In this document: piece after piece, positions 51,780-62,280 of the stretch
Layout of the letters: each line of letters begins with the position of its first letter
Numbering within the stretch: the stretch's first letter is position 1
Source of the DNA: Hirundichthys speculiger
Taxonomy: Eukaryota > Chordata > Actinopteri > Beloniformes > Exocoetidae
Length of the DNA stretch: 64,000 bases
Direction: 5' to 3'
Assembly: GCA_018398805.1 (NCBI GenBank)
Contig: JAGFBZ010000814.1
Span: 4,077,001-4,141,000, forward strand
Program-made: the position numbers and the translations under genes
Notes under the pieces: model-generated
Seen by the model: only the letters and a program-made list of their open reading frames with translations
Databases searched by the model: none
Told to the model about the DNA's origin: nothing

Positions 51780-53639
51780 GAGTAACCATAGCAACAGGAG
51801 AATTGTTTACAAGCTTGTAAACAAGTGGGAGCAGTAGGAAGCCAAGTTATACCCAAACTGAGACCCAAAATCCCCCCATGAGTTGAAGATGACACACCCT
51901 GCAGGAGCAAAGCAGAGGAAAAGAAAAAGAAAGTTTAGACCAGCTCTTCCCTCCATCATAATGGGGAATGTGAGATCTCTTGCAAATAAGATGGATGAGC
52001 TTGAAGTGCTGACAAGGGCAAATCTGGAGTTTCGGCAATGCACTATTACATGTTTCACTGAGATGTGGCTGCAGGAGCATATTCCCGACTCCAACATCTG
52101 GAGTTGCAGTGCTTGTTCACAACGCATGGTGTAATCCAGGACATAAATCAGTGAAACATCATTTCTGTATCCTGGATATTGAACTGATAACTGTGAGTTT
52201 CTGTCCTTATTGTTTACTGAGAGAATTTACAAGTATTATTATAGTGGCACTTTGTGTCCTACCATCAGCTGGAGCCGACACTGCATGTGACATCATCAGC
52301 TCTGCTGTTGCTAAGCTATAGGCACAGCAACCCAGTGTGTTTCTAGCTGTCACTGGTGATTTCAACCATGTCTCTCTCTCTGCCACATTTCCAACATTTC
52401 AACAGTTTGTCAACCGCTCCACCAGAGAGAATAAAGTTTTGGATTTGTTTTATGCAAACATCAGAGATGCAGCTCCTCTGCACGACCTGCTCTTGGCAAG
52501 GCAGATCATTATCTGGTCTTTTTTTGCTCCACCTATAAATCCAATGTCCAGAGGGAACCTGTGACCAAATGGACTATGAGGAGTTGGTCAAAGGGAGCTG
52601 AAGAAACTCTTCAGGGGTGTTTTGAGGCTACAGATTGGAATGCACTCTGTCAGCCACATAACCATGACATTAATGCCATGACTGAATGTGTGACTGACTA
52701 TATTAACTTCTGTGTAGACAACACCATCCCCACCAGAACAGTGAGGTACTTCCCCAATAATAACCCTGAATCACCAGTGACCTAAAAGAGCTTTTATGCA
52801 AGAAAAAAGGGCATTCGGGGAAGGAGACAGGGAATTATTTAGGTCAGTACAAAAACAACTGAAAGTCAAGATGAGAGACAACAAGGAGGTGTACAGGAGA
52901 AAGCTGGTAAACAAACTCCAGTAAAACAGCAAAATAGATGTGTGGTCAGGGATGAAGAAGATCACAGGTTTCAAGCAGAAGGAGGATTAGATAGATGGAC
53001 GCCTAGACAGAGCAAATTAACTGAATCCATTCTTCAGTTGACTAATTTGCAAAACAAGCTCTGCAACCCTCCTCTCATGGTCCCAGCCACAGCTTACCTG
53101 TCACATTTCAACTGTCTCATCTTCCACCTCAGTCATGGATCTTGCTGCTGCTGCTCCGTTGTTGTCTCAAACCACATCAGGAGATGTTGCAGCCCCCTCC
53201 ACCTCCTACCCCACCTGTCTGTCTTTAGTAGTCAGGTGAACAGGCAGCTGAAGAGACTGAATAGGAACAAGGCTTCTGGTCCAGATGGTGTCAGCCCCAG
53301 AGTCCTGAAAGCCTGTGTGGACTAGTTATGTGGGATTATATAGCACCTCTTCAACCTCAGCCTGAGCCAAGAGATGGCTCCAGTGCTATGGACGCCATCC
53401 TGCCTTGTTCCAGTACCAAATCGCACCCATCTTCTCCTAATGACTATAAACCTGTAGCCCTGACAACCCCACATCCTCAAAGTCCTGCAGAGACTTTAGG
53501 TCAATCTGAATAAGCAAACAGTTACTTTCCAGGACCCGCTGTCATTTGCTTATTGTCGTAGGGTTGGAGTTGAGGACGGTGTTGTGGCAAATTTTATAAA
53601 CTCTGTTTTAGCCACTAAAAGACTGAAGGATTCTGAGTA

Positions 53640-53950
53640 AGACCAAGTGTAAACTTAAATAAGACCTGGCTATGACTGGAATACAATGAATTTATTTTCC
53701 ATTTGCATACAACAAGTGCCAGACCTACACCCCAGCAGGCGATGCGGCAATGACAACTTGAGCGGTGTCTGAGACCAAACATTTGCGATAACAACCTCGC
53801 CGGCACCCATGGTGGAAACACACAGGAGGAACCCAGTTAGATAGAAAGACCATGGCCAGAACATAATATCACAATTGATATTTATGCATGCTCTGGACAA
53901 CAGGTCCACGTGACCTCTAGACCTCAAAGCTCCAGTTTACTATTACAGAT
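53640..53950. mobile_element. Unidentified insertion in the LINE RT region
   Basis: LINE similarity breaks off after ...NFINSVLATK (about 53620) and resumes at ...KAGSTVTIMFFYFSSAF-like sequence (about 53965). The roughly 310 bp between do not resemble RT and carry no recognised element ends. Confidence 0.5.
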
Positions 53951-54113
53951 GGCATCAACAAAGCAGGCAGCACTGTGACGATCATGTTCTTTTATTTCTC
54001 CAGTGCATTTGACACCATCAAGCCTGCTTTAGTCAATTAGAAACTTCAGAAAACACAAGTGGATGCGTCCACAATCCCCTAGATTTCTGACTACCTGACA
54101 ACAAACAAATCCT

Positions 54114-54200
54114 AAACTTTATTCTCTCTGGTGGAGCAGTTGACAAACTGTTGAAATGTTGGAAATGTGGCAGAGAGAGAGAGACATGGTTGAAATCACC
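54114..54200 (-). repeat. Inverted copy of LINE endonuclease segment 52355-52439
   Basis: Reverse-complemented, this 87-bp segment matches 52355-52439 except for one substitution and one extra TC unit. It sits exactly between two RT pieces of the same LINE. Confidence 0.9.
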
Positions 54201-54240
54201 ACTCTCACCATTCTTCTTCACTCTGTACACCTCAGACCTC

Positions 54241-54500
54241 CATCAATCAATCAATCAAACTTTATTTTTATAGCACCTTTTGTGCTTTAAAAATGCAACA
54301 GAAAGTGCTTCACAAAACAAAACAAAACAGGATCACAACAGATAATAAAAACCAGTCCCTCTCTCCCCCACATATAGACCCACACACATACACAGCACAC
54401 ACACGCACACTCACAGCACAAAGGATAGTTCAGTAGCATGGTAGGACACCGAGGATCCAGGTGAGGAAGAACCACCTTATGAGAGGCCATCCACACCTCC
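54241..54500 (-). mobile_element. Nested retroposon with (TGAT)n-type tail
   Basis: Read on the - strand, the segment ends with AAGTTTGATTGATTGATTGA after TGCTATAAAAATA, a common teleost LINE/SINE tail. GTGAAGCACTTTCTGTTGC (54299-54317) lies just inside. It interrupts the LINE between SPFFFTLYTSDL and the catalytic box. Confidence 0.6.
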
Positions 54501-54664
54501 AGTACAAGTCAGAGTCCTGTCATCTGCAGAAATACTCAAATGATTAAGCTGTTGTGGGGTGTATCAGTGATGGACAAGAGACTGAGTACAGAGAATTGGT
54601 GGGCCGCTCTATGGTATGGTGTGGGAATAATCTCATCTTGAATGTGATCAAAACAAAGGAAACT

Positions 54665-54950
54665 AGAAAAGCACTCGGAGAGCACAGACATCCGCCAAGT
54701 GCAAGAATTCCCCCCTTAGCGATTCACAGATTTCGATAAAATCCGCGTTCTGGATCAGATACGGATCAGCCTTTGAAATTTGATAGAGGTTCCCATTGTC
54801 AATCCCTGAGTCAAATTTCATGAGTTTTGGGCAATAATTGACGGAGATATTGAGAAACAACATTTTCGGCCCTATTAACTGCAATGTTATCGAAAATTTG
54901 AAAGTGATCCAGAATCCAGGATTTCTTCCGGATCACACCTTGGCAGGGGT
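54665..54950. mobile_element. Nested interspersed repeat containing the 59-bp shared segment
   Basis: It starts with CTCGGAGAGCACAGACATCC (54676-54695) and ends with CCGGATCACACCTTGGCAGG. The LINE reading frame (VIKTKE | MIVDFR) is interrupted exactly here. Bases 54881-54939 are identical to the inverted 2478-2536. Family name unknown. Confidence 0.7.
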
Positions 54951-55200
54951 AATGATTGTGGATTTTAGGTGAACCAGGATTAAGCCCAATAGCAACATCA
55001 GAGCCAGTGACTTAAAGAAACTGACAAACTGATAAAGAAGGCTGCCTCTATTCCGGGGACTGTTTATTGTGCTAAGGAGTCTACTTCTTCAGATCCACTG
55101 CAAAACAGGAAACCACAAAAAATCCTTCCTGCCCATAGGAATAACCTTCTACAATGAATCATTGAAGAGGGTTAAATCTTAACAACTATTAATATCCCTT

Positions 55201-55930
55201 CAGGGATTTATAAAGTATTTTTCAAGTGAATTGAATTAAAACTAATTAAAACTACATGCTTAATATTATGCCTGATTCTTGGTCCAGAACAGCTTTGATA
55301 TTTTGAGGTGCAGTCTTAACAAGATATCTGAATTTTTTGGTATTTACAGGGACTATGATGTTATCAGCTGATCCTTTGATGCTTGATTTGATCTGGAGAA
55401 TTTTGAGAGGAATACCATCAACTCAATTTTTTCCTCCATGAGGTCACTTACATCTGATAATACCAATTTTATGAATGGGTGCGTATGGTCTGAATAAAAT
55501 ATGTAAGTAAGTATAATAAAGGTTACCTGAGTATCGTAGATTATGACGTGAAAGAGGGAAGCACTCACATTCATCAGGGGTTTTGCAGATCTGTGCCTTC
55601 CCAGTTCTCTCCATCCTAGTGGCTTTTTCGGGTTATTCCTAGCAAAGTAGACAGGATCACCACTTGTGTAGCTATCAGTGCTGATCTTTCCTTGTCTAAA
55701 TGATGGGAACATAGCCTGGAATTTCTCTTGAGGTCGTCAACATTCGTCCCCATTTTGTGCTTCCTCTCATGCCAAATCAGTGCCTTCCATTTTCTCTGCG
55801 CAGAGATCTTTCGCCCACCATACCTGCATTATGTTAGCCATGAAGGTCTAGATGTGTAGTGTCTTTTGATCCGTGTTGCTTCTTTTGGCATGTTGCTTTC
55901 TTTAGCAGAAGTGGCAATGTCTTCAAAAAG
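55201..55930. other. Intronic DNA, possible degenerate repeat
   Basis: The stretch 55690-55800 (GATGGGAACATAGCCTGGAA and on) resembles 3915-4010 in the hAT-like element. A 119-codon - strand frame at 55353-55712 has no recognised domain. Confidence 0.35.
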
Positions 55931-55934
55931 CCCT

Positions 55935-56288
55935 AGATGTAAATGGACTGCACTTATATACCACTTTATCCACACCAAGGGGCCTCTCATTCACCCATTC
56001 ACACTCACATTCACACACCAGTGGGCAGCAGCTGCCATGCAAGGTGCTCCCAGACCCACTGGGGCAAGTTAGGGTTCAGTGTCTTGTCCAAGGACACTTT
56101 AGCATATGGACAGTTGGAGCCGGGATCGAACCGCCAACCTTCCAGAATCAGAATCAGAATCAACTTTATTGCCAAGTACGATTTTACACATATGAGAAAT
56201 TTGTTGTGGCGATGTTGGTGCATGCACTTAAGGAAAAAATATTCCAATGACAGGAAGACCCGCTCTACCAACTGAGCTACGGCCACCC
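55935..56288 (-). mobile_element. tRNA-derived SINE, interrupted
   Basis: On the - strand the head GGTGGCCGTAGCTCAGTTGG (A box, ending about 56287) is separated from the B box GGTTGGCGGTTCGATCCC (about 56127-56144) by a nested insertion. The body continues to the tail GTATATAAGTGCAGTCCAT near 55946-55964. The A-to-B spacing is therefore about 150 bp instead of about 35, which would disable the internal Pol III promoter. Confidence 0.8.
56146..56252 (+). mobile_element. Nested retroposon tail inside the SINE
   Basis: AGAATCAGAATCAGAATCAA then CTTTATTGCCAAGTACGATT and GAGAAATTTGTTGTGGCGAT is a widespread teleost LINE/SINE 3' module. It lies between the SINE's A and B boxes. Confidence 0.75.
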
Positions 56289-56479
56289 TAATCGAACCTC
56301 TATTGTAATGTTCATCATGAGGTAAAGTGTTTGTGTTGGACGGTTAATGTTTTCTGTTCAATAAGAGGGACTCTGAGTAACAAGTGAGATAAAAAAAAAA
56401 AATAAAGTCAGTTCAAATGACAATTGGATTTTACTTGCAATTGAGAGTTGCTATTTCAGTTCAAAAGAGACTAACAGAC

Positions 56480-56930
56480 ACTTTTATACAGTGGCATCTA
56501 AAACATTCCGTTTTATACCAGGCTAGAATTAAACAGTGGCTGAATGAACCTCCTATCTCCCAGAGGTGAGTCAGAATGGTTGGCTTCGTCCTTCATCTTT
56601 CTCTCAGCCACTGTCTTCAGACCATCAAGTTCTTTTACCAACCACAGATCGGGCTTCCCACAGTAATTTATTGAGTGTGTTGGCATACAAAATCTTTACA
56701 TCACCCCCACCAGCACTGACAGGTAAAACATCATCAGAAGTCTGTTGCGGACACTTAATGATGTGAGACTCACCACGGAGAATTCCCTGCTCTGACATGT
56801 CATGTAGAGAGCATCTTTGTTATGAGGCTAGTCCAGTTTGTTGTTGATGTGGACTCCAAAGTATTTGTATGGGTCTACTTCTCTGTACTTCTTCCCCCTG
56901 GATGATGAAGTTCATTTCCAATCGTGCGTG
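56480..56930 (-). pseudogene. LINE RT C-terminal fragment (L2/Rex-like)
   Basis: On the - strand, GEEVQRSRPIQ (one frame) and VDPYKYFGVHINNKLD (another, about 56880-56830) match the segment that in CR1/L2/Rex-type RTs reads Y-K-Y-L-G-V. A downstream CPQQTSDDVLPVSAGG is the remnant of the following region. Frameshifted and truncated. Confidence 0.65.
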
Positions 56931-57641
56931 TCCAGTGTAAAACTGAATTGTAACAAAGCCAACCTCCTCTTCAGTCCTTTCAGTTGCCATGACATGTTTA
57001 CAGAGATGGACCTGGTAGGCTTCACTGACTTAGCAAACTACTACTCCATACTACCTTGTGATGACAATCGCCAATAAATAAAAGAGGGAGAAAATGGAAA
57101 AAATGAATAATAAAAAAACAAGAGGTCAGCATCGAAGGAGTTCATATTGTTGCTTTGATCCTGTTTGCTGTTTGCATACATTACAGTGGTGGCGATGACT
57201 GAGAAGAGATGCTTCGTACTTGAGGGGACATTAAGATGCCTAAAAAAAGCAATCTTCAATCATAATTAGCAACAAGTCAGCACAGTACCTATATTTTTTG
57301 TAGTGTGAAAGCTTCACAATTATACACAATTATTCACAAATTATACAATGGAATGTGGTGCGCACCGAGGCTGCATTGGGGTGCACCAACATGTGTGAAA
57401 ACAACCTTACAGTGTTTATTTTTAAGCATTAACAACAGTTAGAGCAAACCTCTACTCTGCGTCACCTATGCTAACTAACGCATTGCACTATTTGTGTTTG
57501 AAAGCTTCTGTATGAGCTTGACACATGGTGATGCTGCTAATTCGTTTGATATGGAGAATCCAGTGCTAGATTCACTATGTACCACATGATGTGGGACTGT
57601 AAAATCCCCCAGTTTTGGTTCAGTCTCTGACTAGCAGAGTC
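56931..57641. other. Flank of the provirus, no feature recognised
   Basis: AT-rich host-like DNA without coding signal. If the LTR boundary at 57642 is right, the last 4-6 bases here (for example AGAGTC) are one copy of the integration-site duplication, but the partner is outside the window. Confidence 0.35.
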
Positions 57642-58062
57642 TGTCACCGGGACCAGCTCTCCATCCTACGGGTAAGAAGTTGCGGTCTAGGAGAGGTTCC
57701 TCACTAGATTTCCTCAACTTATTTAAGCTGGTGTCGAGAAGATACGCCTAGCTCTCACTGCCTACTTCCAAACGTATGCCCCGCTCACTCCAATAACTGT
57801 CCTTCAGAGGAATAGCCGGGTGGCTCGAAGTCCAGCTATCGGTCACGTCTGTTAACGGCAGCTCTTCTCTCACGATTCGGGCTCTTGTTACAGGCTAGGA
57901 AAACTTTAGCGGCTCGGACAGCGAGCCTCAGGGACAATTTGACAAAAATGTGGCTAAAATAACCCATAAGAACCTGTGTGTTAGTGCAGAGGCATAAACA
58001 AGTCTTCAAAATTCTGAATACAGATGTAATGTCCACAACGACGTCTTATGACAGTTTTTATA

Positions 58063-58068
58063 TTTATT
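58063..58068 (-). terminator. LTR poly(A) signal AATAAA
   Basis: AATAAA on the - strand, about 450 nt after the TATA-like box and followed by TG/GT-rich sequence (GTCGTTGTGG), the expected R/U5 boundary. Confidence 0.6.
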
Positions 58069-58510
58069 AAAGCAGATTAGCAAGGTTAAGCAACAGCATT
58101 GATTGGTTATACAATTTATAATTCTAAAAAGGCAAATTAAAGCTGTGGCTTACTGATCAGTTCATCTGGTTGGTCAAGGACAGGCTGAGAAACGCATGTG
58201 CACCTTTGCGTTTTCAAGGCCGCTGGCAGGGAGGGAGAGAGAGAGAGCTCAAACGATCAGGCCTGCAGGTATGCTGATCCGGCCCCTCCTCCTTGCTAGC
58301 GGTGAGCTAGGCTAACCAAAAAGGCTCCAATTATTCCTTCAAGAAATGGGGAAAATTCGTAGATCCTGTTCCAAGCGTCTTTCTGTCTTCTTTTCTTGAA
58401 GTAAATCCTTCCAGTTAATCCTTCAGATGGAGGTTGCTCGTCCAGGTCCAGCTAGTCCTTCTTCGTATGAAATCGCTCCAGGAAATCCACACAGAGTCCC
58501 TCTGCCTTCT

Positions 58511-58632
58511 CTTTTTATGCGCTCTCTCTCTCCTTGCTCGCCCTGCACCAGCCTTCATCTGATTGGTTCTCTCACCTTTGCATATGCATACATAATTTCC
58601 CTCAAACTTCACATGACACTTCTGATTGGTTA
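58511..58632 (-). promoter_or_regulatory. LTR promoter: two CCAAT boxes and TATA-like box
   Basis: AACCAATCAGAAG (reverse of 58621-58633) and GAACCAATCAGATG (reverse of 58556-58569) lie about 110 and 45 nt upstream of GCGCATAAAAAG (reverse of 58511-58522). Transcription would start near 58485 on the - strand, running towards the poly(A) signal. Confidence 0.6.
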
Positions 58633-59674
58633 TTCACATATACAGAGGCGTGCATAATTTTACCATAATCATGCATAACACACATCCCACAATGACTTCA
58701 CATGTTTACAGCTTTGGCAGGGGCGTTCACCTTAATCATCATGACATCATGGCACACACAAGCCTCGCAAGGTCACCTTGTTTTTCTTGGCTATACCGCT
58801 CGTTAAGCTAAAGCTTATCAGCTAACGCTAACCCTTTTTCTAACGATCTACATACCAACGTATGTTCCAACGTTACATTAACTGATTGATTGATTGGTTC
58901 GTGTTTAATAACAGAATTCAGTAAATGAACCTTCCGTCTGCAGTCCGGAGCCCATGTATCGCTTTCCGACCAAACACACAGCCCCACCTCGACATCACCA
59001 TTTGCCCCAGACACCTGGTCCCAGTGTTGTGTATGCCGAAGTAACTTATGTTTACACTTACGCCCTCTCTCCTGCCCTGTTGACATTCCAGAGAGGAACA
59101 TGCGCTCCGCTCTGTCTCTGTCCGTTTTTGACCCAACAAAAATAGGTTTTTCCCTTTAACATACACTATGTTAAAAATTAAAAATCACTAATACATTTTG
59201 TTTCTGATCCTTGACTAATCACACACACATTTCATACATTTCATTGATTAGGAATTGCTTACAAATCACGTAAATCACCTCTCCTTCTGTTACTTCACTT
59301 GTTTAGACTAGTTACCGGCTCGTGTTTACATTACCTCACCCGCGGCTGCTATCTCCTACTCCTGTTTTTGTTAAACCATATCAGTTGTTTTTATTCCCCT
59401 GAGTACACAGTGACCTCCATTACATCACCTCCTGCTGCAACAGAGTCTCTCAGTCCCGACCCAAATCATACCGAATACATCTTTCTGATCAATCATCGGT
59501 TCTGATCATTGAATTATTGAATCACCCATGTCATGGCTTATAGATTGATTCCAAATCACATCAATTACCACTTTTTCTGTTTTCACATCCGTCTCTCCTT
59601 TAACACACAGAGTTAATAGTGATTATTGATTAGAAGCTGAGCTGATTCCAACGATCTCTCCGGGTCATTTGACA

Positions 59675-59684
59675 CCCCCTCCTT
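59675..59684 (-). other. Polypurine tract
   Basis: AAGGAGGGGG on the - strand directly before the LTR's TG. In retroviruses this is the primer for plus-strand DNA synthesis and marks the LTR inner edge. Confidence 0.6.
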
Positions 59685-60387
59685 GGAATCGCTCAGCTTC
59701 CCACCCCCTGTCGTGGGCACAGACATGGCGAGCAAGCCTCCTCCACCGTCAGCCTCCTTGCTGGCCGTCCAAGCCTGCACATCTTCGGGCCCGCTGGATC
59801 ACGTCGGGTCGCCCATGCCACGTTGCACACAGGGCCATCCTCCTATCACGTTCATAGTGTTGTCACTGACTGAAAATTTAATTACTGGGTAAAATGCCTG
59901 AGTACTGTCTAAAACTCCTATTCAATTCTACAGAAATCACAGGTAAATCGATCAATAATAACCACAAGAAAAGTTTAGTGAAGAATAGCTTAGATGAAGA
60001 ATTTGATTACTGGTAAAACATCACACACCCAATTCACCAGAAATCACAGGAAAATCAAACATTAACAATCACATCTCCTGCATCCCCCTGCATTTTCAGA
60101 ATCCACATCTTGTCTCGCATCTTCCCAGTCGGGATACCCCCCTTCCGCCCTGACCTTTCCCGTCCCCCCCGAGGAGGGGCCGCATCAAGGAGTTGGGAAA
60201 TCCGTCAGGCACGGGAGGTGCAGATGGCACAGTAGTGATTCTCTCCATACAGAGTTCAGTAGAGCAGGTAAGCAAGCAAGCAAAGCAGATTAAAATTGGC
60301 TCAAATTCTCATAGAGCCTCAGTCCATGACCGAGCCAGACCATTCACTGGGCTATCTTCATTCTACGGGAGTAGTCGGCCATGGCCT
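59685..60387 (-). other. Unassigned sequence between env and LTR
   Basis: About 700 bp with C-rich runs (60135-60180) on the + strand and no recognisable frame in the proviral direction. It could hold a decayed accessory gene or an extended untranslated region. The + strand frame at 60193-60549 is the antisense of the env tail. Confidence 0.4.
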
Positions 60388-62280
60388 CTAGCCTTTCATG
60401 GGCGGGCTCGCCCCCCCCTCCAGAAGGGCCTCTCGATCCTCCTTCACATCGAAACACCCCCATCTGCAGGGGCCCGTGACGGCCGTGACACTTCCCTTCA
60501 GCAGCACTGCAGCCACCACCACCAAGATAAACAACCCCAAGGCCGCTAACAAATAGGGCCACAGCTGTGCGAACAGGCGGCCCAACACCCTCCAACTATG
60601 GAAATGCCTTCCCCGATAGCCCCGATAGCTTCCTCCTTAACATCTGCCAACCCATTGGCAAGCACCGCTCTCGTTGTCTCCTTCCAAGTACACACATGCT
60701 TCCTGGAACCTTCCCCACAGGTCATCCAACGCTCTTCTGGGGAATGACAGGTCCCTGCGTTATACAACCCATTGGGCCCCAACCACTCAATCCCTGAGAC
60801 CTCCTTGCCCTCACACAGGCTCTTCCGGAAGGCATGTCCCTCAGCTATCATGGTCGTGGGGTCACCCACGAACGGAATGAGCCTCGCATTGACATTCTTC
60901 CTCTGCGACAACCCATGCCCCGGGATGGCCTTGGTACAGCCCACTCCTGCGGGGACCATTCTTCTCCAGACAGCTTTCTTCCGCCAGGTTGTCTTCCTCC
61001 ACCCCGTCGTCTGGGAGTAGGTCTCGTACTCATCGCCATAATATCCTCCACAGTAGTCCTCCCAACCGGGGACACGTCCACACTCTCTCCGGGCAACGCT
61101 GATGTTGCATGCGGTTCCAGCCCTATCGCAATGCATGCTCCACGGTCTTGGGCCTACGTAGGACTCAGGTTGCCACCAAACACTAGGCCAAATGTCTCTG
61201 TCCCGCTTTCTCCTTATCTCCGTATCGCGCAATCTCGCCCAGCAACCTCCAGGTGGCCGCCGGGGTGGTTGTGGATGCTATTACCCCCATCCCCCTGCTG
61301 GCTCTTCCCCCAGTGGTTCTGCCTGATACAGTCGTGGAGTTGTACAGCCTGGATCCTCCTCTTCTGGTCTTTCGGGACCTTCGGTTCCCACAGGTCAGGT
61401 TAAGACTTCCCCAAAATTCCCACTTCGAGAAGATCCCAGGGCACGTGTCGTTTCGTGGTTCAGCTGGATAAACCACTTCTCTTTCCCAGAACCCCTCTAG
61501 GTCTGATCCTGGCAATCCTCTACACCCCCAGGTACAATAATATCCAGGGTCTTTTTGCAACGGCTGCACCCAGTTGCACTGGCCAATCTTCATTTCTCTC
61601 TTATCCAACTTCAACACCTTCAGTATCAGTCCCGCTTTTTCATCCACCAGCAGGTCTTCTAAGATCCACTTTCCCTCCTGGAGGTCCTCCTCCTCAACTA
61701 TGTGTGCCCACACATCTATTGCATATAGGGCTGCTTCCCATACTTTTCTGCCTTTTTCCACCGCCTGCTGCCAGCCGGTCAAATTCGATCGGTCACCCAG
61801 GTCGTCACGCCCGATGATCACATTTGTGCGTTTCACCGTCCAGCAGGCCTGCCGGAAAGACTTGGTTGTTCGGTACTGCACCCTTGTGTGGGTCAGTGCC
61901 CAGGGTTCCACCCCGTAATAATATAATATGCCGAGGACCGCAGCCACCCCAACTAACGCTGCGGCTACCTCTATCGCTTGACGTATACACTTTATCCGTT
62001 GTTCGTTCCGAGGTCGTTTACCATTTAGTCTCTGTTGCTCTCTTCTCCTCTTCTCGAGCAACGGTTCATTAGCTTTGGTCTTGGTCTGGATTCTTCGTGA
62101 TCTTCTGCTATGCGGTCCTGCACGCTGGACTCTTAGGGGAGGGATGGTCCCCTCAACCCACTTAGCCGTCGTTAACTTCACTCCAGTCCAAGGTCTTCTT
62201 TCTCCTCCGATTAGGTTCCTTTCTTCACTCAATGCAGTTTCTTCAGCCCTCTCTCGTCTCAGAGAGCCCAGGTCATAGTT
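60388..62280 (-). pseudogene. env: Retroviral envelope gene, split over three frames
   Basis: The first frame (62280-61183) opens without an ATG and is very basic (PHSRRSRR, EKRRREQQRL). It has a hydrophobic segment EVAAALVGVAAVLGILYYY about 85-105 residues in, then a Cys-rich region with several N-glycosylation sequons (SNLT, RNDT, LNLT, YNST). The reading moves to a second frame (61282-60546) with CNIS, many Cys and a Gly-rich stretch (AIGAIGEGISIVGG). A third frame (60592-60388) supplies a C-terminal membrane anchor (PYLLAALGLFILVVVAAVLL) and a short tail. Order, glycosylation sites and terminal anchor fit a surface/transmembrane Env of about 600 residues. A long leader with an internal hydrophobic segment is seen in some complex retroviruses, but I cannot assign a genus. 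At least two frameshifts make it non-functional as read. Confidence 0.8.

Larger units (their letters stand above)
51780..55200 (+). pseudogene. L2-like LINE, dismembered by nested insertions
   Basis: Ordered pieces of one LINE ORF2 are visible. Endonuclease: MGNVRSLANKMDELEVL and TCFTEMWL (about 51960-52075), then AVTGDFNHVSL (about 52347). RT: NKASGPDGVSPRVLKAC (about 53267) and NDYKPVALTTP, then LYFSSAFDTIKP (about 53995), SPFFFTLYTSDL (about 54204-54238), KYSND followed by a stop and AVVGCISDG (about 54530-54570). The last piece is the catalytic box with Asp to Asn and a stop codon. The C-terminal part resumes at about 54950-55200. Insertions separate the pieces at about 53640-53950, 54241-54500 and 54665-54950, and an inverted 87-bp copy of its own endonuclease region sits at 54114-54200. 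Many frameshifts; clearly dead. Confidence 0.85.
57642..59674 (-). repeat. Probable 3' LTR of an endogenous retrovirus (about 2.0 kb)
   Basis: On the - strand the segment begins TGTCAAATGACC directly after a polypurine tract and ends ...GGTGACA, giving short inverted TGTCA/TGACA termini. It contains, in order, two CCAAT boxes, a TATA-like box and, about 450 nt downstream, AATAAA. This is the U3-R-U5 plan: U3 about 1190, R about 440, U5 about 400 nt. At 2 kb it is long for an LTR but within the range of complex fish retroviruses. The inner edge is supported by the polypurine tract. The outer edge rests only on the TGACA terminus, and 57591 (ending ATTTTACA) is an alternative. The second LTR is outside the window, so identity cannot be checked. 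Confidence 0.6.

Noticed and set aside
55353..55712. 119-codon - strand frame
   Set aside because: No recognised domain or splice sites; the adjoining DNA resembles a repeat also seen near 3.9 kb.
56100..56288. tRNA gene on the - strand
   Set aside because: tRNA-like head of a SINE, interrupted by a 107-bp insertion and followed by a LINE-type tail.
60193..60549. 118-codon + strand frame
   Set aside because: Antisense of the env C-terminal region in GC-richer DNA; no domain.
61183..62232. 349-codon - strand frame as a possible host gene
   Set aside because: No ATG near the start, no splice context, flanked by integrase and LTR features, and structured like a retroviral Env N-terminal part.
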